A DNA stretch of 64,000 nucleotides, from positions 3,225,001-3,289,000 of the forward strand of contig NZ_CP033367.1 in NCBI RefSeq assembly GCF_013170845.1, written 5' to 3'. Shown here piece after piece: positions 16,935 through 27,417 of the stretch. Under the pieces are notes generated by a model. That model saw only the letters and a program-made list of their open reading frames with translations, ran no database searches and was not told the DNA's origin. Position 1 is the first letter of the stretch. Each line of letters opens with the position of its first letter. The DNA is from Mesorhizobium loti R88b (GTDB lineage: Bacteria; Pseudomonadota; Alphaproteobacteria; Rhizobiales; Rhizobiaceae). The translations under genes were made by a program, and so were the position numbers.

Positions 16935-19900
16935 ATGTCAGCATTTTTCATCAACCGGCCGATCTTCGCCTGGGTGATCGCCATCGTGATCATGCTGGGC
17001 GGACTTTTGGCGCTCACCACGCTGCCGATCTCGCAATATCCGCAGATCGCGCCGACCACCGTCAACATCAGCGCCACCTATCCGGGCGCCGATGCTTCGA
17101 CCGTCGAGAATTCGGTGACCAAGGTCATCGAGCAAGGCATGACCGGCATCGACAATCTCGACTACATGACGGCGACCTCGACCTCGACCGGTGCGGCCAC
17201 GATCACGCTGACCTTCACCACGGCGGCCGATCCCGACACCGCCCAGGTGCAGACGCAAAACAAGCTGCAGCTGGTGCAGTCGCAGCTGCCGCAGGTGGTG
17301 CAGAGCAACGGCATCACCGTCTCCAAATCCTCGACCGGCTTCCTGATGGTCATCGGCTTCGTCTCCAGCGACGGCAAGATGAACTCGACCGATCTCGCCG
17401 ACTATGTCGATTCCACCATCAACGACACGCTGAAGCGCGTCGAAGGTGTCGGCTCGACGCAGCTGTTCGGCTCCAGCTATGCCATGCGCATCTGGCTCGA
17501 TCCCGACAAGCTCGCCAAATACACGCTGATGCCGAGCGACGTGGCTTCGGCGATCGAGGCGCAGAACACGCAGGTTTCGGCCGGCCAGCTCGGCGGCATG
17601 CCGCAACGCAAGGGCCAGCAGCTCAATGCCACGGTGACCGCCAAGAGCCGGCTGCAGACCGCCGAACAGTTCCGCAACATCATCCTGAAGAGCACGGTCG
17701 ACGGCTCGCTGGTTCGCCTCAATGACGTCGCCACCGTCGAGCTCGGCGCCGAAAGCTATACGACGGCCGCCCGGTTCAATGGCCAGCCGGCGGCCGGCGT
17801 CGCGATCAATTTGGCGACCGGCGCCAACGCGATCAACACCGCGGAAGCGGTGCGCACGACGATCAACCGGCTGAGCTCAACGTTCCCGCAAGGGGTCGAG
17901 GTCGTCTACCCCTACGACACCTCGCCCTTCGTGCGGCTGTCGATCGAGGAGGTGGTCAAGACGCTGGCCGAGGCGATCGTGCTGGTGTTCCTGGTGATGT
18001 TCATCTTCCTGCAGAATCTGCGGGCAACGATCATTCCGACGATCGCCGTGCCGGTGGTGCTGCTCGGCACATTCGGCGTGCTCTCGTTCTTCGGCTATTC
18101 GGTCAACACGCTGACCATGTTCGCCATGGTGCTGGCCATCGGCCTGCTGGTCGACGACGCCATCGTCGTGGTCGAGAATGTCGAGCGCGTGATGCAGGAG
18201 GAAGATCTGTCGCCGAAAGAGGCGACGCGAAAATCGATGAACGAGATCACCGGCGCGCTGGTCGGCATCGCCACCGTTTTGTCGGCCGTGTTCGTGCCGA
18301 TGGCCTTCTTCGGCGGCTCGACCGGCATCATCTACCGGCAGTTCTCGGTGACCATCGTCTCCGCCATGGTGCTGTCCGTGCTGGTGGCACTTGTGCTGAC
18401 GCCGGCGCTGTGCGCCACCATCCTGCGGCGGCCCAAGGACCATGCGACGCAGACCGGCCCGTTCGGCTGGTTCAACCGCGTCTTCGACCGCGGCACGACG
18501 GCCTATCGCAACGGCTCGCACGGCATCATCAACCGGTCCTGGCGCTTCCTCGTCATCTTCCTCGCCATCGTCGTCGCCATGGGCTGGATGTTTGCCCGGC
18601 TGCCGAGCTCGTTCCTGCCGGAAGAGGACCAGGGCATCCTGATCACCAGCGTGTCGCTGCCGGTCGGCGCGACGCAGGACCGTACCGAGCGTGTCCTGGC
18701 TCAAGTGACCGACCACTATCTCAAGGAGGAAAAGGACGCCGTCGCAGGGGTCTTCACCGCTTCCGGCTTCGGCTTCGGCGGCGCGGGCCAGAATGTCGGC
18801 ATTGCGTTTGTGCCGATGAAGGAATTCAGCCAGCGCAAATCGCCGACCCTGTCGGCGCAAGCGGTCGCCCGCCGCGCCATGGGTGCCTTCCGAGAGATCA
18901 GGGATGCGCAGGTCTTCGCGCTTGCGCCACCCGCGATCCAGGGTTTCGGCAACACCAACGGCTTCGATTTCTACCTGCAGGACGTCAACGGCGCCGGCCA
19001 TGATGCGCTGATTCAGACGCGAAACCAGCTTCTGGGCCTCGCGGCACAGAGCAAGCTGCTCACCGCCACAAGGCCGAACGGCCAGGAGGACCAGCCGCAG
19101 TTCTCCGTCGACATCGACCAGGAAAAGGCCAGCGCGCTCGGCGTCAGCCTCGCCGACATCAACAACACGCTGTCCTCCGCCTGGGGCAGCGACTACGTCA
19201 ACGATTTCATCGATCGCGGGCGGGTGAAGCCGGTCTATATGCAGTCGGACGCGAACTTCCGCATGCAGCCGGAAGACCTCGACAAATGGCAGGTGCGCAA
19301 TGCCAGCGGCGCCATGGTGCCGTTCTCGGCCTTCGCCTCCAGCCACTGGACATTCGGCTCGCCCCGGCTTGAACGCTACAACGGGTCGGCGGCCGTCGAG
19401 ATCCAGGGTGCCGCGGCGCCCGGCGTGAGTTCGGGTGCGGCCATGGACGAGATCGACAGGCTGGTGGCGCAATTGCCGCCTGGCTATTCGCACGAATGGA
19501 CCGGGCTGTCGCACCAGGAACGGCTTTCGGGCAACCAGGCGCTGTCGCTCTATGCGATTTCGGCGCTGGTCGTGTTCCTGTGCCTGGCGGCGCTCTATGA
19601 AAGCTGGTCGATCCCGTTCGCTGTCATGCTGTCGGTGCCGATCGGCATCTTCGGCGCGTTGTTGGCGGCGACCATCTTCGGCCAGACCAATGACGTCTAT
19701 TTCAAGGTCGGCCTGCTGACCACGATCGGCCTCGCCGCCAAGAACGCCATCCTCATCGTCGAGTTCGCCATCGAGCGGCAGGCGGCGGGCATGGGGCTGG
19801 TCGAGGCGACGCTGGAGGCGGCGCGACAACGATTGCGGCCGATCCTGATGACATCGCTGGCCTTCATCCTTGGCGTCACGCCGCTCGCCATCGCCAGCGG

Positions 19901-20102
19901 CGCCGGTTCAGGAGCGCAGAACTCGGTCGGCATCGGCGTCATGGGCGGCATGATCGCGGCGACCGTGATCGGCGTGTTCCTGGTGCCGCTGCTGTTCGTC
20001 ACGGTGCGGCGCATCTTCAAGGGCGGGGCGGCCAAACAGGATACTGGGCAGGATACCGGGCAGGGCACCGACGAGAAGCCGGCGACGGCCAACCAGCAAT
20101 AA
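16935..20102 (+). CDS. RND efflux permease 2 (AcrB/MexB-like)
   Basis: A 1055-residue AcrB-like pump. It starts [20 protein letters not shown], the typical AcrB N-terminus. Porter motifs include [20 protein letters not shown] and [11 protein letters not shown]. The TM4 relay is [19 protein letters not shown] (about residue 404) and the TM10 Lys is in [14 protein letters not shown]. The C-terminus ends in a Gly/Thr/Lys-rich cytoplasmic tail. The probable role is multidrug export with the adaptor directly upstream and the outer-membrane factor 11 nt downstream. Confidence 0.96.
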   Translation: MSAFFINRPIFAWVIAIVIMLGGLLALTTLPISQYPQIAPTTVNISATYPGADASTVENSVTKVIEQGMTGIDNLDYMTATSTSTGAATITLTFTTAADPDTAQVQTQNKLQLVQSQLPQVVQSNGITVSKSSTGFLMVIGFVSSDGKMNSTDLADYVDSTINDTLKRVEGVGSTQLFGSSYAMRIWLDPDKLAKYTLMPSDVASAIEAQNTQVSAGQLGGMPQRKGQQLNATVTAKSRLQTAEQFRNIILKSTVDGSLVRLNDVATVELGAESYTTAARFNGQPAAGVAINLATGANAINTAEAVRTTINRLSSTFPQGVEVVYPYDTSPFVRLSIEEVVKTLAEAIVLVFLVMFIFLQNLRATIIPTIAVPVVLLGTFGVLSFFGYSVNTLTMFAMVLAIGLLVDDAIVVVENVERVMQEEDLSPKEATRKSMNEITGALVGIATVLSAVFVPMAFFGGSTGIIYRQFSVTIVSAMVLSVLVALVLTPALCATILRRPKDHATQTGPFGWFNRVFDRGTTAYRNGSHGIINRSWRFLVIFLAIVVAMGWMFARLPSSFLPEEDQGILITSVSLPVGATQDRTERVLAQVTDHYLKEEKDAVAGVFTASGFGFGGAGQNVGIAFVPMKEFSQRKSPTLSAQAVARRAMGAFREIRDAQVFALAPPAIQGFGNTNGFDFYLQDVNGAGHDALIQTRNQLLGLAAQSKLLTATRPNGQEDQPQFSVDIDQEKASALGVSLADINNTLSSAWGSDYVNDFIDRGRVKPVYMQSDANFRMQPEDLDKWQVRNASGAMVPFSAFASSHWTFGSPRLERYNGSAAVEIQGAAAPGVSSGAAMDEIDRLVAQLPPGYSHEWTGLSHQERLSGNQALSLYAISALVVFLCLAALYESWSIPFAVMLSVPIGIFGALLAATIFGQTNDVYFKVGLLTTIGLAAKNAILIVEFAIERQAAGMGLVEATLEAARQRLRPILMTSLAFILGVTPLAIASGAGSGAQNSVGIGVMGGMIAATVIGVFLVPLLFVTVRRIFKGGAAKQDTGQDTGQGTDEKPATANQQ

Positions 20103-20113
20103 GGAAACTTTCC

Positions 20114-21604
20114 ATGACAGGTTTTGAACGTGGCCCGGTGGCCGCGGGGCGGCTCATTGTGCCCATGATTACGGCTGTTTTTCTCACCGGATGCGTCGTT
20201 GGTCCGGATTATCAGACGCCCATCCTGCCGATGCCGGCAAACTGGACCGGCCAGAAGCCGACGAAATCCACCCAGCCGGCGCAGCTGTCGCAATGGTGGC
20301 AGCGCCTGCGCGATCCCACGCTCGACACGCTGGTCGAGGAAGCGGTTGCCGGCAATCTCGATGTCGCCACCGCGAAAGCCAAGATCCGCGAGGCGCGCGC
20401 CAGCTATCGCCAGAGCGCCGGCACATTGCTGCCGTCCCTGGATGGTTCCGGGTCGGTGACGCGCAACAAGTCGGCAGAGACCACATCGGGCGCCAATTCC
20501 ATCTATTCGGAATACCAGTCGGGCTTCGACGCCAGCTGGGAGCTCGACCTGTTCGGCGCCAACCGCAGGGGCGTCGAGGCGGCGCGCTACGGCGTGGATG
20601 CATCGCAAGAGGAATTGCGCTCGACGCTGCTGACCCTGGTCGGCGATGTCGCGTCCTATTACACCCAGGCGCGCGGCTACCAGGCCCGCATCGCGCTCGC
20701 CCGGCGCTCGGCCGTGTCGCAGCGGCAGACCGCCGAACTCACCCGCACCATGTTGCTGGCAGGATCCGCAACGGCGGCCGATGTCGCCAAGGCGATGGGG
20801 CAGGCGGCGAGCACCGAGGCCGCGGTGCCGACGCTGGAAGCAAGCTATGCAGAAGCGGTGCATCGCCTGTCGGTGCTCACCGGCCGGCCGCCGGCCGCAC
20901 TCGTCGAGCGGCTGAAGCGCGGCAAGCCGATCCCGTCGCCGCGTTTGCCGATGCCGACCGGGATCCCGGCCGACATCCTGTTGTCGCGCCCCGATGTGCG
21001 CATGGCCGAGCGGCAATATGCGCAATACACCGCCAAGGTCGGCCAGGCCGAGGCGGCGCGCTATCCCTCGGTCAGCCTGACGGGAAATATCTCAACGGCG
21101 GCGCTCAATCTCGGCGATCTCGGCAGGAATTCGTCGATCGGCTGGTCCTTCGGGCCGTCGCTCAGCGTGCCGCTGTTCAACGCTGGTCAGCTTCAGGCGG
21201 CCGCCGACGTCGCCCGCGCGCAGCGCGACCAGTATTTCATTGCCTATCGCGCCTCGGTGCTGACCGCGCTCGAGGATGTGGAGAATGCGCTGGTGCTGAT
21301 GGCGCAGGAGCGCATCCGGATCAGCAAGCTCGCCGCGTCGGCCAAATCCTATGGCGAGGCGGCAAGTCTCGAAGGCACGATCTACAAGGCCGGCGAGACC
21401 AGCCTGCTCGATGTGCTCGACGCACAGCGCTCGCTCTACTCGGCCGAGGATTCACTGCTGCAAAGCCGCGTCCTTTTGGCCACCAACTACATCGCCCTCA
21501 ACAAGGCGCTCGGCGGCGGCTGGGATGGCGCGGTCGACAGCAGCAAGCCCGAGATCGTCGATGTCAAGACAGGGCCGCGCCTGGCGAAGATGACGGCGCA
21601 ATGA
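20114..21604 (+). CDS. Outer-membrane efflux lipoprotein (NodT/TolC family)
   Basis: A 496-residue TolC-like outer-membrane factor. It has a lipoprotein signal with lipobox FLTGC, then the family hallmark VGPDYQTP and two OEP repeats (SQWWQRLRDPTLDTLVEEA, SWELDLFGANRRGVEAARY, and ISTAALNLGDLG, FNAGQLQAAADVARAQ). It trimerises to form the exit duct. AAGGAAA precedes ATG 20114. It is the only outer-membrane channel in this block, so it probably serves both RND pumps. Confidence 0.94.
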   Translation: MTGFERGPVAAGRLIVPMITAVFLTGCVVGPDYQTPILPMPANWTGQKPTKSTQPAQLSQWWQRLRDPTLDTLVEEAVAGNLDVATAKAKIREARASYRQSAGTLLPSLDGSGSVTRNKSAETTSGANSIYSEYQSGFDASWELDLFGANRRGVEAARYGVDASQEELRSTLLTLVGDVASYYTQARGYQARIALARRSAVSQRQTAELTRTMLLAGSATAADVAKAMGQAASTEAAVPTLEASYAEAVHRLSVLTGRPPAALVERLKRGKPIPSPRLPMPTGIPADILLSRPDVRMAERQYAQYTAKVGQAEAARYPSVSLTGNISTAALNLGDLGRNSSIGWSFGPSLSVPLFNAGQLQAAADVARAQRDQYFIAYRASVLTALEDVENALVLMAQERIRISKLAASAKSYGEAASLEGTIYKAGETSLLDVLDAQRSLYSAEDSLLQSRVLLATNYIALNKALGGGWDGAVDSSKPEIVDVKTGPRLAKMTAQ

Positions 21605-21662
21605 ACAAAATGTGTAAGCAAAACCGGGGGCTGTCCGTTTATGATGTCCTGGAGGCAATGCG

Positions 21663-22349
21663 ATGTCCCGCACCTACGATCTTGCATCCGATGTGATCCG
21701 GCGTGTCTATGAAAAGCGGATAGACGCGCCGGCGATCCTTGAGAGCGAAGCCGACTTTCCCAACGCGGCGAAATTCACCAAGGCCTGGCGCGACATCCGC
21801 GATGAAGCGCTTGCCGTGCATCTGGTGAAGGTTCCCCGCTTTCACGACATCATGCCGGAGCAGGCCGATATCTCGGCCAATGACGGCCTCGACTGGCGCA
21901 TGTTCGTGCTCAAGGCCTATGACATGGCGGTGCCGGAGAACCTCGCGCGGATGCCGGTTCTGAGCCGGTTGCTCGCCGAATGCCCGGAAGTCAAATCGGC
22001 GGCGATTTCGTTCCTCGCGCCGCGCAAGCACATTCCCAGCCATCGCGGGCCGTTCCGCGGCATCATGCGGTTTCACCTCGGCCTGGTCATCCCGCGACAG
22101 GCCGATGGCCGCCCGGCAACCATCATGATGATCAACCATCAGGAGAAACGGATCACCGACGGCGAAGGCATGCTGTGGGACGACACCTACCCGCACGAGG
22201 TGATGAACAACGCCGATGAGCCTCGCGTGGCCCTGCTTCTGGATGTCTGGCGGCCGGGAATGCCCTGGGACATGGAAATCCTGTCCAGGCTGATCGTGCG
22301 CGGCGTGCAAGCCGGGATGCGCCGCAGGGGCGTGTCGTTCAACGCCTGA
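21663..22349 (+). CDS. Aspartyl/asparaginyl beta-hydroxylase-family enzyme (lipid hydroxylase-like)
   Basis: A 228-residue Fe(II)/2-oxoglutarate-dependent hydroxylase of the aspartyl/asparaginyl beta-hydroxylase family. The core motifs are SHRGPFRGIMRFHLGLVIP (His ligand and oxoglutarate-binding Arg) and WDDTYPHEVMNNADEPRVAL (second His and Arg). Bacterial relatives with a domain of this size include LpxO (lipid A) and OlsC (ornithine lipid), both 2-hydroxylating membrane lipid acyl chains. A lipid substrate is therefore likely but not proven. Position next to an envelope efflux operon fits. ATG 21663 has CTGGAGG upstream. Confidence 0.8.
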   Translation: MSRTYDLASDVIRRVYEKRIDAPAILESEADFPNAAKFTKAWRDIRDEALAVHLVKVPRFHDIMPEQADISANDGLDWRMFVLKAYDMAVPENLARMPVLSRLLAECPEVKSAAISFLAPRKHIPSHRGPFRGIMRFHLGLVIPRQADGRPATIMMINHQEKRITDGEGMLWDDTYPHEVMNNADEPRVALLLDVWRPGMPWDMEILSRLIVRGVQAGMRRRGVSFNA

Positions 22350-22502
22350 ACCCGTGGCGGGCGTCTTGGCGACCCAAGGCGAGCAAAACCGATTTGGCGC
22401 CCTGACGCGGAGGCAGGTGCCAGCGTCTTCCTGCATTGATGATGGCAGGCGCACCCTATCGCTGATACTGATGGAGCTCACGCACAGCACAGGCCGCCGC
22501 AG

Positions 22503-23588
22503 ATGACATCCGATACACAGAAGGCCGAAGCAGTCGGGCAGTTGCTCGATACGCCGGACCTCGCCAACGCGCTGGAAAGCGAACAGTTCAAGAAATTCCT
22601 CGACCAGGTGCCGATCGCCATTGCCGTCTCGGACCTCGGTGCGAAGGAGCGCGTCGTCTATGCCAATCCGGAATTCGAGAAACTGTCAGGGCTGAAAGCA
22701 GCCAGGCTTGCCCAAAAGCACTGGGCCGCACTCGCTGGCACCGGTCTGCACCAGCACAAGGACCGCGCGCTGTCCGAGGCGGTGGTCGAGGAGACCGATT
22801 TCGTCGGCACGTTTCGGCTGGAGCGGGCCGAGGACACGCCGGCAATCGTCGACGCCTATTCCAACGTCATCGAGGACGACAACGGCAAGGTCTGCTTCCG
22901 GCTGGTGGCGCTGGTCGACGTCTCGGCCCATGGCGAGGCCGAGCAGGCGATGTCGGTGGAGGAACGCGTGCGGGAGAAGGACACGCTGCTGCGCGAATTG
23001 CAGCACCGGGTGAAGAACAATCTGCAGATGATCACTGCACTGATCCGGATGGAGACACGTAACGCGACCGCGCCGGACCAGAAGCGCTTCGAGAGGCTCG
23101 CCGGCCGCGTCGACGCGCTGGCGATCCTCTACCAGACGCTGTCGGGCGACGATCACAAGGACGAGGTCGATCTCGGCGTCTATCTCAGCCAGATAGCGTC
23201 GGCGGTGATGAACTCGCATGCGGTCGAGGGCATTCGCCTCGACATGAAGGTCGATACCTATCCGGTGTCGGTCAACGTCGCGATGCCGACCGGGCTGGTG
23301 GTGAACGAGCTTTTGACCAATGCGCTCAAACATGCCTTCAAAGGGCGCGACGGCGGCACGATCACGCTGCATAGCATCGTTAACGGCGATGGCTGCCGTA
23401 TTGTCATCGCCGATGACGGCATCGGCCTGCCGGAAGGCGAGACCTGGCCCAAGCCCGGCAAGCTCGGCGCGCTGATCGCGCGTTCGCTGACCGAGAACGC
23501 CAAGGCGGAATTCGACGTGAATTCGAGCGCCAGCGAGGGCACGCGGGTCACCATCGCCTTCAAGCGCTCGGTTGCCGCCACCGCTTAG
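22503..23588 (+). CDS. PAS-domain HisKA_2/HWE-type sensor histidine kinase
   Basis: A 361-residue soluble kinase with no membrane segment. A PAS domain (about residues 28-145, with FLDQVPIAIAVSD and VVYANPEFEKLSGL) precedes a HisKA_2 domain with LLRELQHRVKNNLQMITAL (phospho-His168). The ATPase domain has VVNELLTNALKHAFKG, ADDGIGLP and GKLGALIARSL. Such kinases in rhizobia often belong to the general stress (PhyR/EcfG) network or sense light or small molecules. No partner regulator is next to it. The start has a weak ribosome binding site. Confidence 0.9.
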   Translation: MTSDTQKAEAVGQLLDTPDLANALESEQFKKFLDQVPIAIAVSDLGAKERVVYANPEFEKLSGLKAARLAQKHWAALAGTGLHQHKDRALSEAVVEETDFVGTFRLERAEDTPAIVDAYSNVIEDDNGKVCFRLVALVDVSAHGEAEQAMSVEERVREKDTLLRELQHRVKNNLQMITALIRMETRNATAPDQKRFERLAGRVDALAILYQTLSGDDHKDEVDLGVYLSQIASAVMNSHAVEGIRLDMKVDTYPVSVNVAMPTGLVVNELLTNALKHAFKGRDGGTITLHSIVNGDGCRIVIADDGIGLPEGETWPKPGKLGALIARSLTENAKAEFDVNSSASEGTRVTIAFKRSVAATA

Positions 23589-23777
23589 GCAGGCAGCCCC
23601 CAACCAATGCCGTGAATGGCCGGAAGGGTATTCCTCGGCTCCCGGACCGATTCCAGCGCTTGCCCCAGCCGACTGTCTTGGCGTGCCTCACGACAGGCCG
23701 GCCCGGGGAGGCCATAGCTGCCAGCCGTGCCGCCGGGGCGCGCGGATGCCCGGCAGGGCAGGGAGGAAGAAACCAAA

Positions 23778-24659
23778 GTGACATTGACGCCAGTTGCCGG
23801 TCGCGAGGCGGCGCCCTTGCCGGTCGCGGCGCTGATGGGGGCCATGGTGTCGATCCAGATCGGCGCCACCTTCGCCAAGACGCTGTTCCCGGTGATCGGT
23901 GCGCAAGGCACGACGACGCTGCGGCTGGTCATCGGCGCGCTGATGCTGATCGCGGTGCTGCGGCCCTGGCAGATGCGCCCGTCGCGCGCCACCTTGCCAT
24001 GGCTGGTCGCCTATGGCGTGACGCTGTGCGCGCTCAACCTCCTGTTTTATGCAGCCCTTGCCAGGATTCCGCTCGGCGTCGCGGTGGCGCTGGAGTTTTC
24101 AGGGCCGCTGCTGGTGGCGACGCTGACCTCGCGGCGCGCCAGCGATTTTGCCTGGATCGCGCTTGCGGTGGCCGGCATCCTGTTGCTGTCGCCCTTCATC
24201 CGTTCGCTGCAGCCGCTCGACCCGGTGGGCGTGATGCTGGCGCTGGCGGCCGGCGGCTTCTGGGCGCTCTACATCGTGCTTGCGCAGAAGGCGGGCGCCG
24301 AACTTGGCACCCGCACCACTGCCTACGGCATGGCGATCGCCGCCGTGCTGGTGCTGCCCTTTGGCGTGGCGCAGGCGGGAACGGCGCTGCTGTCGCCATC
24401 GATCCTGATCAGCGCGCTGCTCGTCGGCCTGTTCTCGAGCGCACTGCCGTTCTTCCTGGAGATGGTGGCGCTGACGCGCATGCCGGCCCGCATCTATGGC
24501 ACGCTGACCTGCCTGGAGCCGGGGCTCGGTGCGCTCGCCGGCTTCCTGTTCCTGCACGAAAGCCTGACCGCGCCGCAACTGGCCGGCATCGCCGCCGTCA
24601 TCATAGCTGCCGCCGGGACCGCGCTGACGTCCAGGCCGCCGGTGCCGTCGCCGGAGTAG
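23778..24659 (+). CDS. EamA/RhtA-family exporter (10 TM)
   Basis: A 293-residue drug/metabolite superfamily transporter with two EamA halves of five TM helices each; for example SIQIGATFAKTLFPVIGAQG at the N-terminus and ARIYGTLTCLEPGLGALAGF in the second half. It resembles RhtA, the threonine/homoserine exporter, so amino-acid efflux is a plausible role. I chose GTG 23778 because GGGAGGAAG lies just upstream; the frame also offers an upstream ATG (23727) without a good site. The last 11 codons plus stop are duplicated 2.4 kb downstream (27055-27090). Confidence 0.88.
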   Translation: MTLTPVAGREAAPLPVAALMGAMVSIQIGATFAKTLFPVIGAQGTTTLRLVIGALMLIAVLRPWQMRPSRATLPWLVAYGVTLCALNLLFYAALARIPLGVAVALEFSGPLLVATLTSRRASDFAWIALAVAGILLLSPFIRSLQPLDPVGVMLALAAGGFWALYIVLAQKAGAELGTRTTAYGMAIAAVLVLPFGVAQAGTALLSPSILISALLVGLFSSALPFFLEMVALTRMPARIYGTLTCLEPGLGALAGFLFLHESLTAPQLAGIAAVIIAAAGTALTSRPPVPSPE

Positions 24660-24803
24660 GAGCGAACCGTGCCTTCCGTGCCGCGGCCATCGCGTCGCCG
24701 GATTTGCTGGCCGGTGCGTGTATTTCCGAAAAACCCCCACGCTGGATTGATCGAAGCCGGGAAGATTATTGTCCAGAACGGCACTTAACTCCGGATCAAA
24801 CAC

Positions 24804-25853
24804 TCAGGTCCCGCGCGGTTCCTGCTTGAGCTGGTCGCCGCGGACCTTGCTCTGGAAGTCGAAGACCCAGCCTGGATATTCCGCGGGCAGCTTGCTGATG
24901 TCGTCGAGCGTTCTCAGCTCGGCGTCGGTCAGCGCCACCTTGGTCGCGGCGATGTTGTCATCGAGTTGCCCTGGCTTCTTGGCACCGATGATTACGCTGG
25001 TCACAGCCTTTTGGTGGAGCAGCCAAGCGAGTGCGATCTGGGCGATCGAGACACCCTTGGCTTCCGCGATCGGCTTCATCGCGTCGATGACGTTGTAGCC
25101 GCGTTCCTCATTGACCGGCGGGAAATCGAAGGTAGCGCGGCGGTTGTCGCCTTCCTTAGCGCCGTCGCGGCTATATTTGCCTGACAGAAAACCGCCCGCC
25201 AGCGGACTCCATACCATCAGGCTGATGCCTTCGGATTCCATCATCGGCACCAGTTCACGCTCCAGATCGCGTCCGGCGATCGTATAATGTGCCTGAAGCG
25301 AAGCGAAGCGGGCCAGGTTGAACTGGTTGGAGATACCGACCGCCTTTGCGATCTGCCAGGCGGCCCAATTGGAGACGCCGATATAGCGGACCTTGCCCTG
25401 TTGGACGACCGTTTCGAGCGCACGCAGGGTCTCCTCCATCGGCGTGATCTGGTCGAAGCCGTGGATCTGGTAAAGATCGATATGATCGACCTGAAGGCGC
25501 TTGAGGCTGCCCTCCAGAGCGTAGAGCATATGCGAGCGAGATGTGCCACGCGCATTCGGGCCGTCACCCGTAGGCCCGAAGAATTTGGTGGCGACGATCA
25601 CATCTTCCCGTGCGATCCCGAGGTTGCGCAACGCTTGGCCCGTGATCTGTTCAGAAAGACCTTTTGAATAGACATCGGACGTATCGATGAAGTTGATGCC
25701 GGCATCGATCGCGGTCTTGACCAGACCGTCAGCTTCTTTCTGCTGTAGACCGCCCATGCTGCTGTAGATGCCGCTCCCGCCGCCGAAGGTCATGGTGCCG
25801 AGGCAGAGTTCGGAAACGAATAGGCCGGTGCGGCCGAGGATGTTATAACGCAT
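24804..25853 (-). CDS. Aldo/keto reductase (voltage-gated K channel beta-like)
   Basis: A 349-residue NADPH-dependent aldo/keto reductase with the TIM-barrel tetrad Asp57, Tyr62, Lys90, His131 (INFIDTSDVY, VIVATK, DLYQIHGFD). The C-terminal cofactor region reads SVIIGAKKPGQLDDNIAA. It is similar in length and style to YajO/Kv-beta-type reductases. Substrate unknown. AGGAGAG lies 5-6 nt upstream of the ATG. It is divergent from an AraC regulator that probably controls it. The pair shows less biased base use than neighbours and is bounded by short direct repeats. Confidence 0.92.
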   Translation of the reverse strand: MRYNILGRTGLFVSELCLGTMTFGGGSGIYSSMGGLQQKEADGLVKTAIDAGINFIDTSDVYSKGLSEQITGQALRNLGIAREDVIVATKFFGPTGDGPNARGTSRSHMLYALEGSLKRLQVDHIDLYQIHGFDQITPMEETLRALETVVQQGKVRYIGVSNWAAWQIAKAVGISNQFNLARFASLQAHYTIAGRDLERELVPMMESEGISLMVWSPLAGGFLSGKYSRDGAKEGDNRRATFDFPPVNEERGYNVIDAMKPIAEAKGVSIAQIALAWLLHQKAVTSVIIGAKKPGQLDDNIAATKVALTDAELRTLDDISKLPAEYPGWVFDFQSKVRGDQLKQEPRGT

Positions 25854-26103
25854 GGGGCTCTCCTGAGTGAAACGTAACGGGCAGGCGGATGGCTCATGCG
25901 ATCGAGCCGAGTGGTTCCATCGCCAAAGACTGTGAGATGGCGCTTTTCCAGGCCTTTCGATCTACAGTCTTCCCAATTCTTATATGGGGCTGACCGCGGC
26001 TTCTCCACGCCGGATCGCCGCAAATGCTTGCCTGATCCGATCAAATGCCGTCTTAGGGACTAATGAAGCTTGCCTTCGTGGGCGGCACGAAGGATTGAAT
26101 GTG

Positions 26104-26967
26104 ATGCACGAAACTCTCGCCGACCTTGCTTACCGCCACGCCACTCGGCCAGGGGGGGCGTCGATCCCGCGTGTGAGCGTTCATGTCGCGAAGGAGACCA
26201 GCTGGCCGATCCCAGTTCTGTACCAGCCCATGCTCGGCATCGTCCTGCGCGGCGCTAAGCGCGTGGTCATCGGTGACCGCACGCTTAGCTATGATAGCAA
26301 TCATTTTTTCATCGCTTCTATCGACGTGCCCGCATCGAGCGTCATGATCGAGTCCTCGCCTGAGGCGCCCTACGTCGCGGCGAGGCTGGCGATAGACCAG
26401 GATGTCCTCGCAGACCTGGTTGTTGATATACCTTGCGAAGCCCGTGGCGATACTGCGGCTTTTGCTGTGGCCGCGATGACCCCCGAGCTTCTCGATGCTT
26501 GGTCAAGGATGTTGCAACTACTTGATGCCCCAAACGAAATCGACATGCTGGCGCCTCTGATCGAGCGCGAAATTCTGTTTCGCGTCCTGCAGGGGCCACA
26601 AGGAGCCCTGCTTCGCCAGGCCGCTCGAACCGATAGCCGGATTGCGCAAATTAGGGGTACCATCGCCCATTTGCGCGCGAACTTCGATCGCTTTGTTAGA
26701 ATTGAAGAGTTGGTGGAAATCACCGGCATGAGCGCGGCAACCTTCCATCGCCATTTTCGAGCCGCCACTGCCATGAGCCCATTGCAATATCAGAAGGCTC
26801 TCCGCCTGCAGGAGGCAAGGCGGCGTCTGATTGCCAATGCCGATGCGACGAGCGCAGCTTTTGCTGTCGGATATGAAAGCCCGTCGCAGTTCAGCCGCGA
26901 ATACACACGCATGTTCGGCACGCCGCCCGCGCGCGATGCAGCGAGGCTGCGCGCGATTAGGAACTGA
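26104..26967 (+). CDS. AraC-family transcriptional regulator
   Basis: A 287-residue regulator. The N-terminal cupin-type AraC_N domain (PF06719 style) includes QPMLGIVLRGAKRVVIGDRT and HFFIASIDVPASS. Two C-terminal helix-turn-helix motifs follow (RIEELVEITGMSAATFHRHF and SAAFAVGYESPSQFSREY). I chose ATG 26104 because GAAGGA lies 9 nt upstream; the frame extends 40 codons further without family features. It is divergent from the aldo/keto reductase, which regulators of this type often activate. Confidence 0.9.
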   Translation: MHETLADLAYRHATRPGGASIPRVSVHVAKETSWPIPVLYQPMLGIVLRGAKRVVIGDRTLSYDSNHFFIASIDVPASSVMIESSPEAPYVAARLAIDQDVLADLVVDIPCEARGDTAAFAVAAMTPELLDAWSRMLQLLDAPNEIDMLAPLIEREILFRVLQGPQGALLRQAARTDSRIAQIRGTIAHLRANFDRFVRIEELVEITGMSAATFHRHFRAATAMSPLQYQKALRLQEARRRLIANADATSAAFAVGYESPSQFSREYTRMFGTPPARDAARLRAIRN

Positions 26968-27054
26968 TCCGGCTGAGCGCATCGACGAATCAACAGCCGG
27001 CGATGCCGTCATGCTAACCCACTGATACCACTCACCTTAGTTTCGGATCAGACA

Positions 27055-27090
27055 CTGACGTTCAAGCCACCAGTAGCGTCGCCGGAGTAG
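27055..27090 (+). pseudogene. Remnant 3' end of an EamA exporter gene
   Basis: Twelve codons (LTFKPPVASPE and stop) match the end of the exporter at 24624-24659 (LTSRPPVPSPE and stop), and similarity continues a few bases past the stop. Nothing of the rest of the gene is present. It marks the right edge of the segment that carries the aldo/keto reductase and AraC genes. Confidence 0.7.
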
Positions 27091-27108
27091 GGGGCCGACT
27101 GTGCCGCG

Positions 27109-27417
27109 TTAGTTGGTGCAAGCCTTGGTTGGATCCGGCGTCCATTCTGCGGCTTCGAGCGGCTTGCCCTCCATGCAGATGGTCATTTTGCTGCTGATGG
27201 TGCCGGTCACGGTTCCATAGGTATCGATGGCCGGTTTCGGCTTGGCGGAGGTGATCTGGTAAGTCTTGTCGCCGTCCTGCAAAATGATGCAGCCGGCTTC
27301 GGTGCCGGCTCTTGCACAACCCGATGCTTTGACCTGCTCGGCCTGTGCCGCGCCGAGATCCTGGAACAATCCCAGGGCCAGAACGGCAAATGCCATCTTG
27401 CTTCGTGCATGCTTCAT
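27109..27417 (-). CDS. Small secreted protein with Cys residues
   Basis: A 102-residue protein with a Sec signal peptide (MAFAVLALGLFQDLGAAQA). The mature part has four Cys (GCARAGTEAGCIIL, MTICMEG, KACTN) and a short beta-rich core (GDKTYQITS, YGTVTGTIS), suggesting a small disulphide-bonded periplasmic domain. I do not recognise a function. Its downstream end abuts the exporter remnant. Confidence 0.7.
   Translation of the reverse strand: MKHARSKMAFAVLALGLFQDLGAAQAEQVKASGCARAGTEAGCIILQDGDKTYQITSAKPKPAIDTYGTVTGTISSKMTICMEGKPLEAAEWTPDPTKACTN

Noticed and set aside
17877..19829. 650-residue minus-strand open frame
   Set aside because: It lies entirely opposite the AcrB-like permease and has no domain features.
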